Source: Oceanobacillus oncorhynchi
Lineage (GTDB): Bacteria; Bacillota; Bacilli; Bacillales; Amphibacillaceae
Assembly (NCBI RefSeq): GCF_000821065.1
Contig: NZ_CDGG01000001.1
Span: forward strand, 496,001 to 560,000
DNA length: 64,000 nt
Reading direction: 5' to 3'
In this document: piece after piece, positions 18,259-27,781 of the stretch
Layout of the letters: each line of letters begins with the position of its first letter
How positions within the stretch are numbered: the first letter of the stretch is position 1
The notes under the pieces: generated by a model
What the model was told of the DNA's origin: nothing
What the model saw: the letters and a program-made list of their open reading frames with translations, nothing else
Database searches by the model: none
Program-made: the position numbers and the translations under genes

Positions 18259-18307
18259 TTTTCCACCCCCATAAAACAATCTTGTATCTAAAATGCGTGA
18301 TATATAC

Positions 18308-18331
18308 ATTAGTTACGAAAAGTAATCTAAT
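18308..18331. promoter_or_regulatory. Candidate HxlR operator
   Basis: ATTAGTTAC-GAAAA-GTAATCTAAT is an inverted repeat about 50 bases before the regulator's start. Its spacing and TAC/GTA core resemble boxes bound by YodB-type repressors. Confidence 0.55.
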
Positions 18332-18483
18332 GATAGGGTATCATAAATAGGAGAGGTAGTAAATGAAAGCCGGAATGGGGGATAACGAATTCCATGTTTT
18401 CTTTAGAAATATTCAAAGGGATATGAAATAATAGGGTATGATAAGAAAGAAAAATAAATTTGTAAATATGGAGGGACGCATAA

Positions 18484-19722
18484 ATGGTTCAGGCACAGGT
18501 ACAAGAAAAATATGCAGAATTAACATTGAAAAAAGGGGTTAATTTACAAAAAGGACAAGCTGTCATGATCAATGCCCCGATTGAAGGAGCAGAATTTACA
18601 CGGATTGTGGCCCGTAAAGCATATGAAATGGGAGCAAAGGATGTCCATATTAACTGGGTGGATGATGAGCTTACCTTGTTAAAATACGAGAATGCACCGG
18701 ATGAAGTAATTACGAATTATCCGGAATGGAAAGTGAAATTGCATGATACATTTGCAGAAGACGGCGCTGCCGTTGTAAATATTCGCTCCACCAATCCGGA
18801 TTTATTAAAGGATATTGATCCATCCCGTGTTGCCAAAGCAACTAAAGCTGCCGCTGAAGCAATGGTGAACTTCCGTAAATATACAATGAATGACCGGATT
18901 CCATGGACGATTATTTCTATCCCTTCAAAGGATTGGGCAAAGAAAATCTTCCCTGATAAATCAGCAGAGGATGCGGTTGCCAGCCTTTGGGAAGCTATCT
19001 TAAAAATTGTCCGTGTTGACCAGGACGATCCTGTTGCAGCATGGGACAAGCATAATGAAACATTAAGAACCGCCAGAGAAGTGTTAAATAAGAAAAGCTA
19101 TCAAAAATTAATTTTTCAAGCACCTGGTACAGACCTAGAAATGGAGCTGCCGGAGGGGCATATCTGGAAAGGCGGATCGGCCGTAGCAGAGACGGGAGTC
19201 ACCTTTAACCCGAATATGCCGACAGAAGAGGTTTTCTCCGTACCGCATAAATATGGGGTTAATGGTACCGTATCCAGCACAAAACCATTAAACTATGGCG
19301 GAAGCTTAATTGATAACTTCTCCTTAACCTTTAAGGATGGAAAAGTAGTTGATTTTCAAGCAGAGCAGGGAGAAGAGGTCTTGAAGCATTTACTGGATTC
19401 GGATGAAGGAGCCCGCCGTTTGGGGGAAATTGCGCTGGTTCCGGACGAATCTCCAGTATCGCAATCCGGGCTTATTTTCTATAACACGTTATTTGATGAG
19501 AATGCATCCTGTCATATTGCGTTAGGGAAAGCTTACCCAACGAATCTCGAAGGCGGAGCTACAATGGACTTAGAGGAGTTAGACAAGCATGGCGTGAACG
19601 ACAGTCTGGTCCATGTCGATTTTATGATTGGATCAGATAAAATGGACATTGACGGAATTACTGCAGATGGGAAATCAGAGCCGGTTTTCCGTAACGGGAC
19701 TTGGGCGCTTGATATGAAGTAA
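18484..19722 (+). CDS. M29 family metal-dependent aminopeptidase (AmpS-like)
   Basis: The 412-residue cytoplasmic aminopeptidase has the M29 features: NMPTEEVFSVPHK near residue 243 with a metal-binding Glu, the ESPVSQSG segment, and HIALGKAYP with a His ligand near 343. HVDFMIGSDKMDIDGI near the end contributes the Asp ligand. It should release N-terminal residues from peptides. It is divergent from the HxlR regulator, but the 225-base gap leaves open whether it is in that regulon. The ribosome binding site is GGAGGGACG. Confidence 0.9.
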   Translation: MVQAQVQEKYAELTLKKGVNLQKGQAVMINAPIEGAEFTRIVARKAYEMGAKDVHINWVDDELTLLKYENAPDEVITNYPEWKVKLHDTFAEDGAAVVNIRSTNPDLLKDIDPSRVAKATKAAAEAMVNFRKYTMNDRIPWTIISIPSKDWAKKIFPDKSAEDAVASLWEAILKIVRVDQDDPVAAWDKHNETLRTAREVLNKKSYQKLIFQAPGTDLEMELPEGHIWKGGSAVAETGVTFNPNMPTEEVFSVPHKYGVNGTVSSTKPLNYGGSLIDNFSLTFKDGKVVDFQAEQGEEVLKHLLDSDEGARRLGEIALVPDESPVSQSGLIFYNTLFDENASCHIALGKAYPTNLEGGATMDLEELDKHGVNDSLVHVDFMIGSDKMDIDGITADGKSEPVFRNGTWALDMK

Positions 19723-19740
19723 TTAAACAAAATAGTAATC

Positions 19741-19786
19741 AAAAAAAGGCAGCAAGATTTTTTAAAATATCTTGCTGCCTTTTTTA
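19741..19786. terminator. Bidirectional terminator between the aminopeptidase gene and recQ
   Basis: Stem AAAAAGGCAGCAAGAT/ATCTTGCTGCCTTTTT with a T run on both strands. It lies only a few bases from the recQ stop. Confidence 0.9.
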
Positions 19787-19791
19787 ATGGC

Positions 19792-21954
19792 TTAAGAGCT
19801 TTTTTCTTTCGCCATAAACTTATCATTCTTTACTAGAACTGCTTTGATTTTGCGATAGGTGTAATCTTCCGGCAGAGCCTCTTTCAGCTCCTTCAATCCA
19901 GTTGGATCAATTTCTTCGTGCTTGGATAAAATTTTGCCTTCTTCCTCGGTATTAAAGAATAGATTCCAATTCAGCGTATATCCCTTTTGGAAAGCCTGAA
20001 AAATATGTGATTCAATGGTCAGCTCTTTTAAATCCCGGATGGAAGCAATTTCTCGAATCGTTTTTCCTTTTTGCAGGAGCTCATATGATATTTGATAGGA
20101 CGGCCGGTCATCCGCATCCTTTGCTTTCGCAGCCTTTTGATAATGAATGGCAGTAGGGGCTTTGTAATCCGGGTTTTTTTCTTTCCATTCGGCAACAGCT
20201 TCCAGGAAGGCTTCTCCATAGAGGTCATATTTCTTTTGTCCTACTCCTTTTAACCGTAAGAATTCATCCTTATCTTCTGGAAGATAGCGGGCCATTTCTT
20301 TTAATGTCATATCTGAAAACAGCACATAAGGTGGCAAATCCAGCTCCTGAGACATCGATCTTCTTAACTGGCGCAGTGACTCAAAGAGATCATCACTGTA
20401 ATCTGTTTCACTGACAGCAGGGACATCCTGGATAAACATGGTAACATTCTCTTTTCCGGTCAGGATGTCCATGGACTTCTGGTTTAGTTTTAAAACAGGA
20501 AACTGCCCTTCCTCTGCGGATAAGCATTCCTCAGCGATTAAGAAGTGGATTCTTTCTGTAATTTCCTTCTCCGTATATTTGGATAAGATGCCGTAAGTAG
20601 ATAATTTCGATAAGCCAAACTGAATCAGCTTTTTATCCTTTGAACCTTTTAAAACTTTCGCTGTCATGGAAGCGCCAAAGCGTTCACGCATGCGCTTCAC
20701 GCAGGATAAAATCATTTGCGCTTCTTCGGTAATATCCTCTAACTCTCCTTGCTTCAGGCAATTGCTGCAGCGTCCGCAAGATACAGAAGATGCGGCCGAC
20801 CCCATCTCGAAATAGTTTAAAATATAACTGTATAAGCAGTTTTGTGTACGACAGTAGTTCACCATTTTATTCAATTTTTGATATTCCCGCTGTGTTCCTT
20901 CTTCATCCAAATCGGATTTCTCAATCAAAAATTTTTGAGTATGGATATCTTGAGGAGAGAAAAGCAGGACACAGTTGCTCGGCTCGCCGTCGCGTCCTGC
21001 TCTTCCTGCTTCCTGATAATACGATTCCATATTCATCGGAATGGCATAATGAATAATAAAGCGGACATTTGATTTATCAATCCCCATTCCAAACGCAGTC
21101 GTAGCAACCATCAACTCTGTCTGGTCAAAGATAAAGGCCGTTTGCGCAGCCTGCCGTTCCTGCTCGGACAATCCGCCGTGGTACTTGGATACAGCATAAC
21201 CTTTCCCTTTTAGGACATCATAGACATGTTCGACCTGTTTTCGTGTTGCTGCATAAATAATACCGACTTCTCCCTGATGTTTTTTCAGATAGGAAAGAAT
21301 ATAATCTATTTTATTTACCCCTTTTTCGATAAAGAAGGAAAGATTTTTTCTTTCAAAGCCAGTATGCACTGTATTTGCAGGAGCGATATGTAAAAGAGCC
21401 TGTATGTCTTCAATTACTTCAGGGGTCGCTGTCGCGGTAAGCCCCATAACCGTTGGATTGCCGCCAATCTCCTGGAGAATAGGAACGATAGAGCGGTAGC
21501 TTGGACGGAAATCATGACCCCACTGGGATATACAGTGCGCCTCATCAAAGGCAATCAGAGATATATTAGTCTGCTGCAAGGCTTGAATAAAAGCCCCTGA
21601 TTCAAAACGCTCTGGAGCAACATAAACAAATTGATAGCGATTTTGCTGCATCGCCATTAAACGCTGATACTGCTCACCTGCAGAAATGGAGCTGTTAATA
21701 TAAGTTGCTGCTGCCCCGAGGGCATGCAGTCCGTCAACTTGGTCCTTCATCAGTGAAATAAGCGGTGAAATGATAATTGCTGTTCCGTTCATCGCAAGCC
21801 CGGGTACTTGATAACAGAGTGATTTTCCGCCACCGGTCGGCATCACAGCAAGGACATTTTCACCTTGATCAATTGTATCAATAACTTCAGCTTGTCCAGG
21901 CCGAAAACTGGAGTAACCAAAGTAATTCTGTAAAATATTTAAATACTTTTCCAT
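19792..21954 (-). CDS. recQ: ATP-dependent DNA helicase RecQ
   Basis: The 720-residue 3'-5' helicase acts in recombination and repair. Walker A is PTGGGKSLCYQ near residue 40, and the Walker B box is AFDEAHC followed by the aromatic-rich loop ISQWGHDFRPSY. QEAGRAGRDG is helicase motif VI. The RecQ zinc-binding cysteines are seen as YCR...C, SCGRCSNC near 380. An HRDC domain (FLRLKGVGQKKYDLYGEAFL) is near 570. The C-terminus adds a helix-turn-helix segment (SYELLQKGKTIREIASIRDL) found in the longer RecQ proteins. Confidence 0.93.
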   Translation of the reverse strand: MEKYLNILQNYFGYSSFRPGQAEVIDTIDQGENVLAVMPTGGGKSLCYQVPGLAMNGTAIIISPLISLMKDQVDGLHALGAAATYINSSISAGEQYQRLMAMQQNRYQFVYVAPERFESGAFIQALQQTNISLIAFDEAHCISQWGHDFRPSYRSIVPILQEIGGNPTVMGLTATATPEVIEDIQALLHIAPANTVHTGFERKNLSFFIEKGVNKIDYILSYLKKHQGEVGIIYAATRKQVEHVYDVLKGKGYAVSKYHGGLSEQERQAAQTAFIFDQTELMVATTAFGMGIDKSNVRFIIHYAIPMNMESYYQEAGRAGRDGEPSNCVLLFSPQDIHTQKFLIEKSDLDEEGTQREYQKLNKMVNYCRTQNCLYSYILNYFEMGSAASSVSCGRCSNCLKQGELEDITEEAQMILSCVKRMRERFGASMTAKVLKGSKDKKLIQFGLSKLSTYGILSKYTEKEITERIHFLIAEECLSAEEGQFPVLKLNQKSMDILTGKENVTMFIQDVPAVSETDYSDDLFESLRQLRRSMSQELDLPPYVLFSDMTLKEMARYLPEDKDEFLRLKGVGQKKYDLYGEAFLEAVAEWKEKNPDYKAPTAIHYQKAAKAKDADDRPSYQISYELLQKGKTIREIASIRDLKELTIESHIFQAFQKGYTLNWNLFFNTEEEGKILSKHEEIDPTGLKELKEALPEDYTYRKIKAVLVKNDKFMAKEKSS

Positions 21955-21994
21955 AGATAAATCTCCCTTATTGAGGTTGGTTGAGGATGCGAAT

Positions 21995-22205
21995 ATTCAT
22001 CCCATTAAACCGCTGGGGCTGGGATTACCATTGTTGTCAGGTTAATGAATTTTCTTAAATATTATTTAGATAGTAATAAAACCTATCTAGCGTAGTGTTT
22101 TTCCACAGCGGCCGCATTAACCTGAAAACATTGAGACCTGCGATTACTCGGTCTATTAAAACCGTTGCTACGATTACTAGCCCCATTAAAACCGCTGTAG
22201 CATGA
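21995..22205. repeat. GC-rich dispersed repeat (copy 3, partly self-complementary)
   Basis: The left part (CCCATTAAACCGCTGGGGCT ... TTGTTGTCAGGTTAATG) is roughly the inverse of the right part (CATTAACCTGAAAACA ... GCCCCATTAAAACCGCTG). The whole could fold into a large hairpin with a 70-base AT-rich centre. It lies in the 520-base gap between recQ and the antiporter gene, where no gene is seen. Confidence 0.65.
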
Positions 22206-22473
22206 ATTGCTGATATAGGAAAGAATAGCTTGAGTTTATTATTTCGAGTTTGTATATGTTAGATAATTACATCATTATTCTACTTTCTATCCTAGAACGT
22301 TTTAGCCCGAAAGTAAAGTAAGGAAAAAGGGCAAATAACAGCTGGAAATGCTGTCAAAAAGCAAATATGACGTAAGGAAATGTTAATTTTTCGATGGACA
22401 ACTTCATATGAATTTACATTTCCCTGTTTCATCTTTAAAATATGCTATATCTTTTTGAAAAGGAGGAGGATAT

Positions 22474-24279
22474 ATGGTACCTTCTTTGCTGTTTGAATTA
22501 ATGTTGATTGGCTTATTAGGTGTCGCTTCCCAATGGGTCGCATGGCGCTTTCGTATGCCGGCTATCGTTGTGATGGCTGCTACAGGACTAATCATTGGCC
22601 CTGTTTTCGGATTAATTAACCCAGAACAGGATTTTGGGGACTTGTACAGTCCGCTTATCTCTGTTGCTGTAGCAATTATATTATTTGAAGGAAGCTTAAA
22701 TTTAAGCTTTAAAGAATTACGCGGAATTGGAAAACCAATCTTCCGGATATCTACGGTAGGAGCATTTATTGCCTGGATTTTAGGGTCGCTGACCGCTCAT
22801 TATATTGCCGGATTATCCTGGGCAGTTGCCTTTGTGATTGGCGGTTTGTTTGTTGTGACTGGTCCGACCGTTATTATGCCTCTTTTACGTCAGGCGAAGC
22901 TGAAAGCACGTCCGGCGAAGGTTTTAAAGTGGGAAGGGATTATTGTTGATCCAATTGGAGCGTTGCTTGCGGTTTTTGCTTTTGAAATTATTACGTTTAT
23001 CACCGCATCTAATCCCGAAGCTAGTCAGATTTTATTATTCTTCGCAGGCTCTCTATTTGCCGTTTTCTTAGGCTGGATATTAGGACGCGGACTTGGCTGG
23101 ATGTTCGAAATGGGGCATGTGCCTGAATTCCTAAAATCTCCGACAGTTGTCGTTGTTGTCTTATTCTGTTTTACCATTGCGGATGTCATTATGCATGAGA
23201 CGGGACTTTTATCTGTCACTGCGATGGGAATTACCTTGGCAAATATGGGGATTCGCTCTGTATCGGATATGCGCCATTTCAAAGAAAATATTTCGGTACT
23301 GCTGATTTCAACCATTTTTATTATGCTGACAGCCTCGCTGGATGTGGCAACGATTATGCAAATTTTTAACCCTCATATTATTGGCTACGTATTATTGATG
23401 ATGTTTGCTGTCCGTCCCTTATCTATTTTCTTGTCAACTATTGGAACTGGGCTTAGCCTTAATGAAAAAGTGCTGATTGGCTGGATTGCACCGCGGGGAA
23501 TTGTTGCACTAACGGTTTCTGGTTATTTTGCCGGGGTGTTAACAGAAGCAGGCTATGAGGATGCATCTATTCTGACGGCATTAACCTTTGCGCTGGTTAT
23601 CTTTACGGTTATTGCGCATGGATTTTCTATCGGCTGGCTTTCTAAAAAGCTGAATCTGTCGAATAAAGGGAATCCGGGAGCGCTTATTGTCGGAAGCAAT
23701 CCATTTACGATTCAATTGGCTAAATCATTAAAAGAAGCAAATTATCCGTCTATCATTGTAGATTCTTCGTGGGAAAATCTTTCTCTGGCAAGAAAAGAAG
23801 GCCTGCAATTTTATCATGGGAGCATGTTGTCCGAGCAGACAGAGCATCATCTCGATACGATTCCATACGAGTATTTATTAACACTGACGCATGATAAATC
23901 GTATAACTCGCTCCTCTGTACAACGTTTCTTCCGGAATATGGAAGAACTAATGTGTTTAAAGTGAGTCCGTACACAACATTCAAGGATAATGGATACTCA
24001 ACTGGTATGGTTTCACAGGTTGGCGGCCGTATTTTATTTGATAAAAAATTCTCTTTGGAGGATCTAATCGATAAAGCGGAAAATGGGTTTACTGTGCGGC
24101 AGACAACACTCACTGATAAATTCACATTTGAACACTACAAACAGGCAAAAGATCCGGAGACGGTATATTTATTCTTAATCAAACCATCCGGACAGCTGAA
24201 GTTTTTCTCAGAGGAAATGCGTACTGTACCCGCATCAGGAGATAAGATAGTCAGTTTGACCAAAGGAAAAGTAAAATAA
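22474..24279 (+). CDS. CPA1-type cation/proton antiporter with a C-terminal TrkA-N-like domain
   Basis: The 601-residue protein has about 12 membrane segments in residues 1-390. CPA1 signatures are LFEGSLNLSFKEL, TGPTVIMPLLRQ, KWEGIIVDPIGALLAV (conserved acidic ion-binding residues) and APRGIVALTVSG. From about residue 400 a cytoplasmic Rossmann-like domain starts at GALIVGSNPFTIQLAKSL, as in NhaP antiporters with TrkA-N/RCK modules. It exports Na+ or K+ for protons; which ion cannot be told. AAGGAGGAGG precedes the ATG. Confidence 0.87.
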   Translation: MVPSLLFELMLIGLLGVASQWVAWRFRMPAIVVMAATGLIIGPVFGLINPEQDFGDLYSPLISVAVAIILFEGSLNLSFKELRGIGKPIFRISTVGAFIAWILGSLTAHYIAGLSWAVAFVIGGLFVVTGPTVIMPLLRQAKLKARPAKVLKWEGIIVDPIGALLAVFAFEIITFITASNPEASQILLFFAGSLFAVFLGWILGRGLGWMFEMGHVPEFLKSPTVVVVVLFCFTIADVIMHETGLLSVTAMGITLANMGIRSVSDMRHFKENISVLLISTIFIMLTASLDVATIMQIFNPHIIGYVLLMMFAVRPLSIFLSTIGTGLSLNEKVLIGWIAPRGIVALTVSGYFAGVLTEAGYEDASILTALTFALVIFTVIAHGFSIGWLSKKLNLSNKGNPGALIVGSNPFTIQLAKSLKEANYPSIIVDSSWENLSLARKEGLQFYHGSMLSEQTEHHLDTIPYEYLLTLTHDKSYNSLLCTTFLPEYGRTNVFKVSPYTTFKDNGYSTGMVSQVGGRILFDKKFSLEDLIDKAENGFTVRQTTLTDKFTFEHYKQAKDPETVYLFLIKPSGQLKFFSEEMRTVPASGDKIVSLTKGKVK

Positions 24280-24408
24280 ATTTTAAAGAAAACCAAGCTA
24301 AAAAAGCGCATGGTCGCCTTGGCAGTTATGCTTATACTTTATTGCTTAAATTTTTATACTCTCGTAAAGTGCAAAAAAGATATAAGATATTATAATTTCT
24401 TTATAAGT

Positions 24409-24452
24409 AAAAAGCTGCCTTTCTGATAGAGCAGTCAGAAAGGCAGCTTTTG
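24409..24452 (+). terminator. Terminator after the antiporter gene
   Basis: 17-bp stem AAAGCTGCCTTTCTGA/TCAGAAAGGCAGCTTT with an 8-base loop, then TTGCTT. Confidence 0.75.
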
Positions 24453-24551
24453 CTTAAAATATATTACTTGTTCTCCACGTAAATAACTATAACTAATTAA
24501 AACAAAGAAATAATAGTCAAATATTTAAAATGCAGATATTATAAAAAGTAG

Positions 24552-24580
24552 TTGACCTGTAATTTTAAAAATATTATAAT
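24552..24580 (+). promoter_or_regulatory. Sigma-A promoter of the DUF3870 gene
   Basis: TTGACC and TATAAT are separated by exactly 17 bases. The gene's start lies about 97 bases downstream. Confidence 0.75.
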
Positions 24581-24676
24581 AACAAAATAAGAAAGCGCCT
24601 GCATGATATGAGTAACTACGATTACCCTTCGTGGATCCCTTATATTACCTGCATTGTATTAAAGGAGACTTATCTG

Positions 24677-25006
24677 TTGTATCATTCAAATACAGTCTAT
24701 ATTATCGGCGATGCCAAAGCTTCACAGAATAATCCAATTACAAAAAAGTATAGTCAATTTTTTGTAGCGCTAGTGGTAGATTTTCAAACAGATGAAATTG
24801 TGGATTGCGAATGTTCGTCTACCATTCAATTAACGAATCATTTCGTTAAATCTCTGTTTATTGGTGAGGCAATGGGCAACTCTTTAATAGAAGAGTCCAT
24901 TCGCAAAAGGTATCACGGTTCATCACAAAAAGCCCTGCTCGTAGCCTATCGAGATGCTGAATATAAATATACTCAAGTAAAAGCTGCTTTAACTAAAGAA
25001 ACCTAG
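24677..25006 (+). CDS. DUF3870 domain protein
   Basis: The 109-residue cytoplasmic protein of unknown function begins at a TTG codon, 9 bases after AAAGGAGA. Starting there gives MYHSNTVYIIGDAKASQNNP, the usual beginning of DUF3870 proteins. An ATG at 24,608 would add 23 residues but lacks a binding site. The motif IGDAKASQNNPITKKY and the C-terminal KALLVAYRDA are typical. A terminator separates it from the DUF819 gene, but the proximity of DUF3870, DUF819 and dipeptide epimerase genes suggests a shared pathway. Confidence 0.75.
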   Translation: MYHSNTVYIIGDAKASQNNPITKKYSQFFVALVVDFQTDEIVDCECSSTIQLTNHFVKSLFIGEAMGNSLIEESIRKRYHGSSQKALLVAYRDAEYKYTQVKAALTKET

Positions 25007-25010
25007 TTGA

Positions 25011-25058
25011 AATCCAGTCTAACTAAAATAAAATTTTAGTTAGACTGGATTTTTTTTC
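25011..25058 (+). terminator. Terminator after the DUF3870 gene
   Basis: Stem AATCCAGTCTAACTAAAAT/ATTTTAGTTAGACTGGATT followed by eight T. Confidence 0.88.
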
Positions 25059-25185
25059 GCTAAATATGGATGATTCAATAGATTGGTATTTGTGAGGATG
25101 GAAATTTTGAAGAAAGGGGCTATATAGAAAACATTAGGGGATTAGAATCATAAAAAAATCTTAAATGAAAGTGAGGAGGAATAAT

Positions 25186-26343
25186 ATGATTACGGATGGA
25201 TTTATTTATATTGCCGTCTTAGTAGCTCTAGCCGCTTTGATGGTAGGGATAGAAAGTAAATTTAGCTCAAATCGATTTTTTAAATTTATACCAGGTATTG
25301 TTTTGATTTATATTGGAGCAGCTTTGTTACAGACTATTGGTTTATTTGATAATGAGGCTACAGAATCATCTTATGTAGCAGTGAAAGATGCTTTACTACC
25401 CGCTATGTTAATGTTGATGTTATTAAAATGCGATATTCGAAGCATCATTAAATTAGGCCCTCGTATGTTAGGTGGTTATTTTGTTGCAGTAATAAGTATA
25501 ATTATTGGCTTTACGGTTGTTTATCTTATATTTAATCAATTATATGCTGCCGATACTTGGCGTGCTTTTGGGGCCTTGGCAGGTAGCTGGACTGGCGGCA
25601 GTGCAAATATGGTTGCTTTACAAGATATTTTACAAGTTCCGGAAAATATCTTTGGATACATTTTAATGATGGATACAATTAATTATGCTGTTTGGGTGAT
25701 GTTTATGTTTTGGCTGGTCCCATTTGCTGGTGCATTTAATCGGTGGACCAAAGCAGATATAACGATGATTGACAATGAATATGAAACAAATGAGGCATCA
25801 TCAGATAATCAGGGGATTGAATTTAAACATATTATTTACTTGCTGGGGATCGGTCTGTTTGTTTCAGCATTAGCAACACTAGCCGGAGATAACTTACCTG
25901 AACTCGGCGATGTATTTAGTGCTACAACATGGACTATTTTAATCGCTTCTGTTGTTGGCCTGGTACTTGGTCAAACTCGTTTATCTAAAATTCCAGGTGC
26001 TTTAGATGTTTCGAATGTCATGCTGTATATCATTATAGCTTTAATTGCTTCCCATTCAGATTTCTCACAAATTGCTCAAGCACCTATTTATATTATTTCT
26101 GGTTTCTTAATTATGCTTGTTCATTTAATTATTATGCTCCTGCTAGGTAAATTATTTAAGTTAGATTTGTTTACATTAGGAATAGCTAGTTTAGCTAATA
26201 TTGGAGGTATGGCGTCGGCACCGATGCTTGCAGCAGCATATAGTAAGACTCTGATTCCTGTGGGGGTCATCATGGCATTGATAGGTTCGTTTTTAGGCAC
26301 TTATTTTGGAATGCTTGTTGGGAAAATCCTTGAAATGCTTTAA
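25186..26343 (+). CDS. DUF819 family membrane protein
   Basis: The 385-residue protein has about eleven membrane segments and looks like a transporter. The motif AGSWTGGSANMVALQDIL near residue 130 and its pseudo-repeat ASLANIGGMASAPMLAAAYS near 340 are typical of DUF819 and mark an inverted-repeat transporter fold. The start at 25,186 follows GAGGAGG. It lies 43 bases before the dipeptide epimerase gene, so the two are probably cotranscribed. Uptake of a cell-wall dipeptide or amino acid is an inference from this linkage. Confidence 0.8.
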   Translation: MITDGFIYIAVLVALAALMVGIESKFSSNRFFKFIPGIVLIYIGAALLQTIGLFDNEATESSYVAVKDALLPAMLMLMLLKCDIRSIIKLGPRMLGGYFVAVISIIIGFTVVYLIFNQLYAADTWRAFGALAGSWTGGSANMVALQDILQVPENIFGYILMMDTINYAVWVMFMFWLVPFAGAFNRWTKADITMIDNEYETNEASSDNQGIEFKHIIYLLGIGLFVSALATLAGDNLPELGDVFSATTWTILIASVVGLVLGQTRLSKIPGALDVSNVMLYIIIALIASHSDFSQIAQAPIYIISGFLIMLVHLIIMLLLGKLFKLDLFTLGIASLANIGGMASAPMLAAAYSKTLIPVGVIMALIGSFLGTYFGMLVGKILEML

Positions 26344-26386
26344 AGAATGATAGGATACGAAATTGACACTAAAAGGAGAATATAAA

Positions 26387-27448
26387 TTGTTTATTGAAGA
26401 TATAAGAACTTCTCGCAGGAAAATACCGCTGCATACACCATTTAAGACAGCGCTGAGAACTGCAACATATATAGAAAGTATTACTGTGACTATTTATTTA
26501 GAAAATGGATTAGCTGGAAGAGGAGAAGCTGCTCCTACGTGGGTAATCACTGGAGATTCATCAGAAAGTATTCAAGCAGCATTAGAAGGACCAATTAAAC
26601 AGGCGATTCTGCAGCAGGATATACGACATTTTCAATCGTTACTGGTTGCTATTCAAAATAGTTGTATTGGAAATACAAGTGCTAAAGCAGCTGCTGATAT
26701 TGCTTTACATGATGTATACAGCAGATGGATGGGGGTCCCGCTTTATCAATTATTAGGAGATTATCAATCACTTAAGACATCTATGACAATAGGCGTGGAT
26801 GACCCAAAAAAAATGGCGAAAGATGCCGACAAGTGGGTGGAAAAAGGCTATACAAGTTTGAAAATTAAAGTTGGTGCAAAACCAGAGCTTGATATGGATA
26901 GAATCCTGGCTATTAGAGAAGTCATTCCTTCTGAAATATTGCTTAGATTAGATGCAAATCAAGGATGGACACCTAAACAAGCAGTACAGTTAATTCAAGA
27001 AATGGAGCGTATAAATGCTGGAATTGAATTTATCGAGCAGCCTGTAAAAGCAAATGATTTGGAAGGTCTTAAATTTGTTACAGATAATGTGAAAACACCT
27101 ATAATGGCGGATGAAAGTATATTCTCTCCACAAGATGCTTTTAAGATTATTCAAGGGCATTACGCAGATTTAATTAATATAAAATTAATGAAATCTGGCG
27201 GTATCTATAACGCATTAATCATTGCTGATCTTGCAATGGTCAATCAGGTTCCATGTATGATTGGCAGTATGATGGAATCAAGCTATTCTGTCGGAGCAGC
27301 AGCTCATTTTGCAGCCGCCCATCCAAATGTTATATATTATGATTTAGATGCTCCATTATGGTTAACAGAAAAGCCTGAGGTGATTGAATATCAGGGAGAG
27401 AAGGTTTCCCTATCAACAGGTGAGGGGATTTCTGGTGTAGATAAGTAG
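26387..27448 (+). CDS. Dipeptide epimerase (enolase superfamily)
   Basis: The 353-residue enzyme is of the L-Ala-D/L-Glu epimerase group (YkfB-like). The catalytic lysines lie in SLKIKVG near residue 160 and NIKLMKSGG near 265. Metal ligands lie in LRLDANQGW, EFIEQPV and MADES. The start is a TTG at 26,387, 8 bases after AAAGGAGA; the open frame reaches 8 codons further up but would contain the ribosome binding site. It probably interconverts dipeptides from murein turnover for use as nutrients. The exact dipeptide cannot be read from sequence. Confidence 0.87.
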   Translation: MFIEDIRTSRRKIPLHTPFKTALRTATYIESITVTIYLENGLAGRGEAAPTWVITGDSSESIQAALEGPIKQAILQQDIRHFQSLLVAIQNSCIGNTSAKAAADIALHDVYSRWMGVPLYQLLGDYQSLKTSMTIGVDDPKKMAKDADKWVEKGYTSLKIKVGAKPELDMDRILAIREVIPSEILLRLDANQGWTPKQAVQLIQEMERINAGIEFIEQPVKANDLEGLKFVTDNVKTPIMADESIFSPQDAFKIIQGHYADLINIKLMKSGGIYNALIIADLAMVNQVPCMIGSMMESSYSVGAAAHFAAAHPNVIYYDLDAPLWLTEKPEVIEYQGEKVSLSTGEGISGVDK

Positions 27449-27535
27449 AACGAGAAGAGGCGATAAGAAGTCCCGGCTGTCATAAAATTTCATTTTAGGA
27501 TTTTTTTCTTGAAAGCGTTGTGAATTGTAAAAAGA

Positions 27536-27581
27536 AATAACAAAAAAGCTAAAAAGAAAACTTTTTAGCTTTTTTGTTATT
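27536..27581. terminator. Bidirectional terminator
   Basis: AATAACAAAAAAGCTAAAAAG pairs with CTTTTTAGCTTTTTTGTTAT over about 20 bp, between the convergent epimerase and SE1832-family genes. Confidence 0.88.
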
Positions 27582-27584
27582 CTA

Positions 27585-27770
27585 TCAGTTATTATACTGT
27601 TCCAATTCTTTTCTTACCTCAGCAATCTCTCCTTCTAAACGGACCAGTTGTTCTTCGGCAGAGGAGACACGTCCTTTGACGAACTCTAACTTGTCTAAAT
27701 CTCCTTGGATACGGATGTAATCAGACTTTAATTCATCGAGCTTTTGTTGCAGTTCTGCTTTTGTTGTCAA
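27585..27770 (-). CDS. Small coiled-coil protein, SE1832 family
   Basis: The 61-residue, highly charged protein is one continuous predicted coiled coil, with heptad-like QKLDELKSDY and LVRLEGEIAEVRKELEQ. The start is TTG with AGGAGGGG 7 bases upstream. It starts 12 bases after the AI-2E family gene on the same strand, so they form an operon. It matches the small conserved SE1832 family of Firmicutes; function unknown. Confidence 0.75.
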   Translation of the reverse strand: MTTKAELQQKLDELKSDYIRIQGDLDKLEFVKGRVSSAEEQLVRLEGEIAEVRKELEQYNN

Positions 27771-27781
27771 GAAAACCCCTC

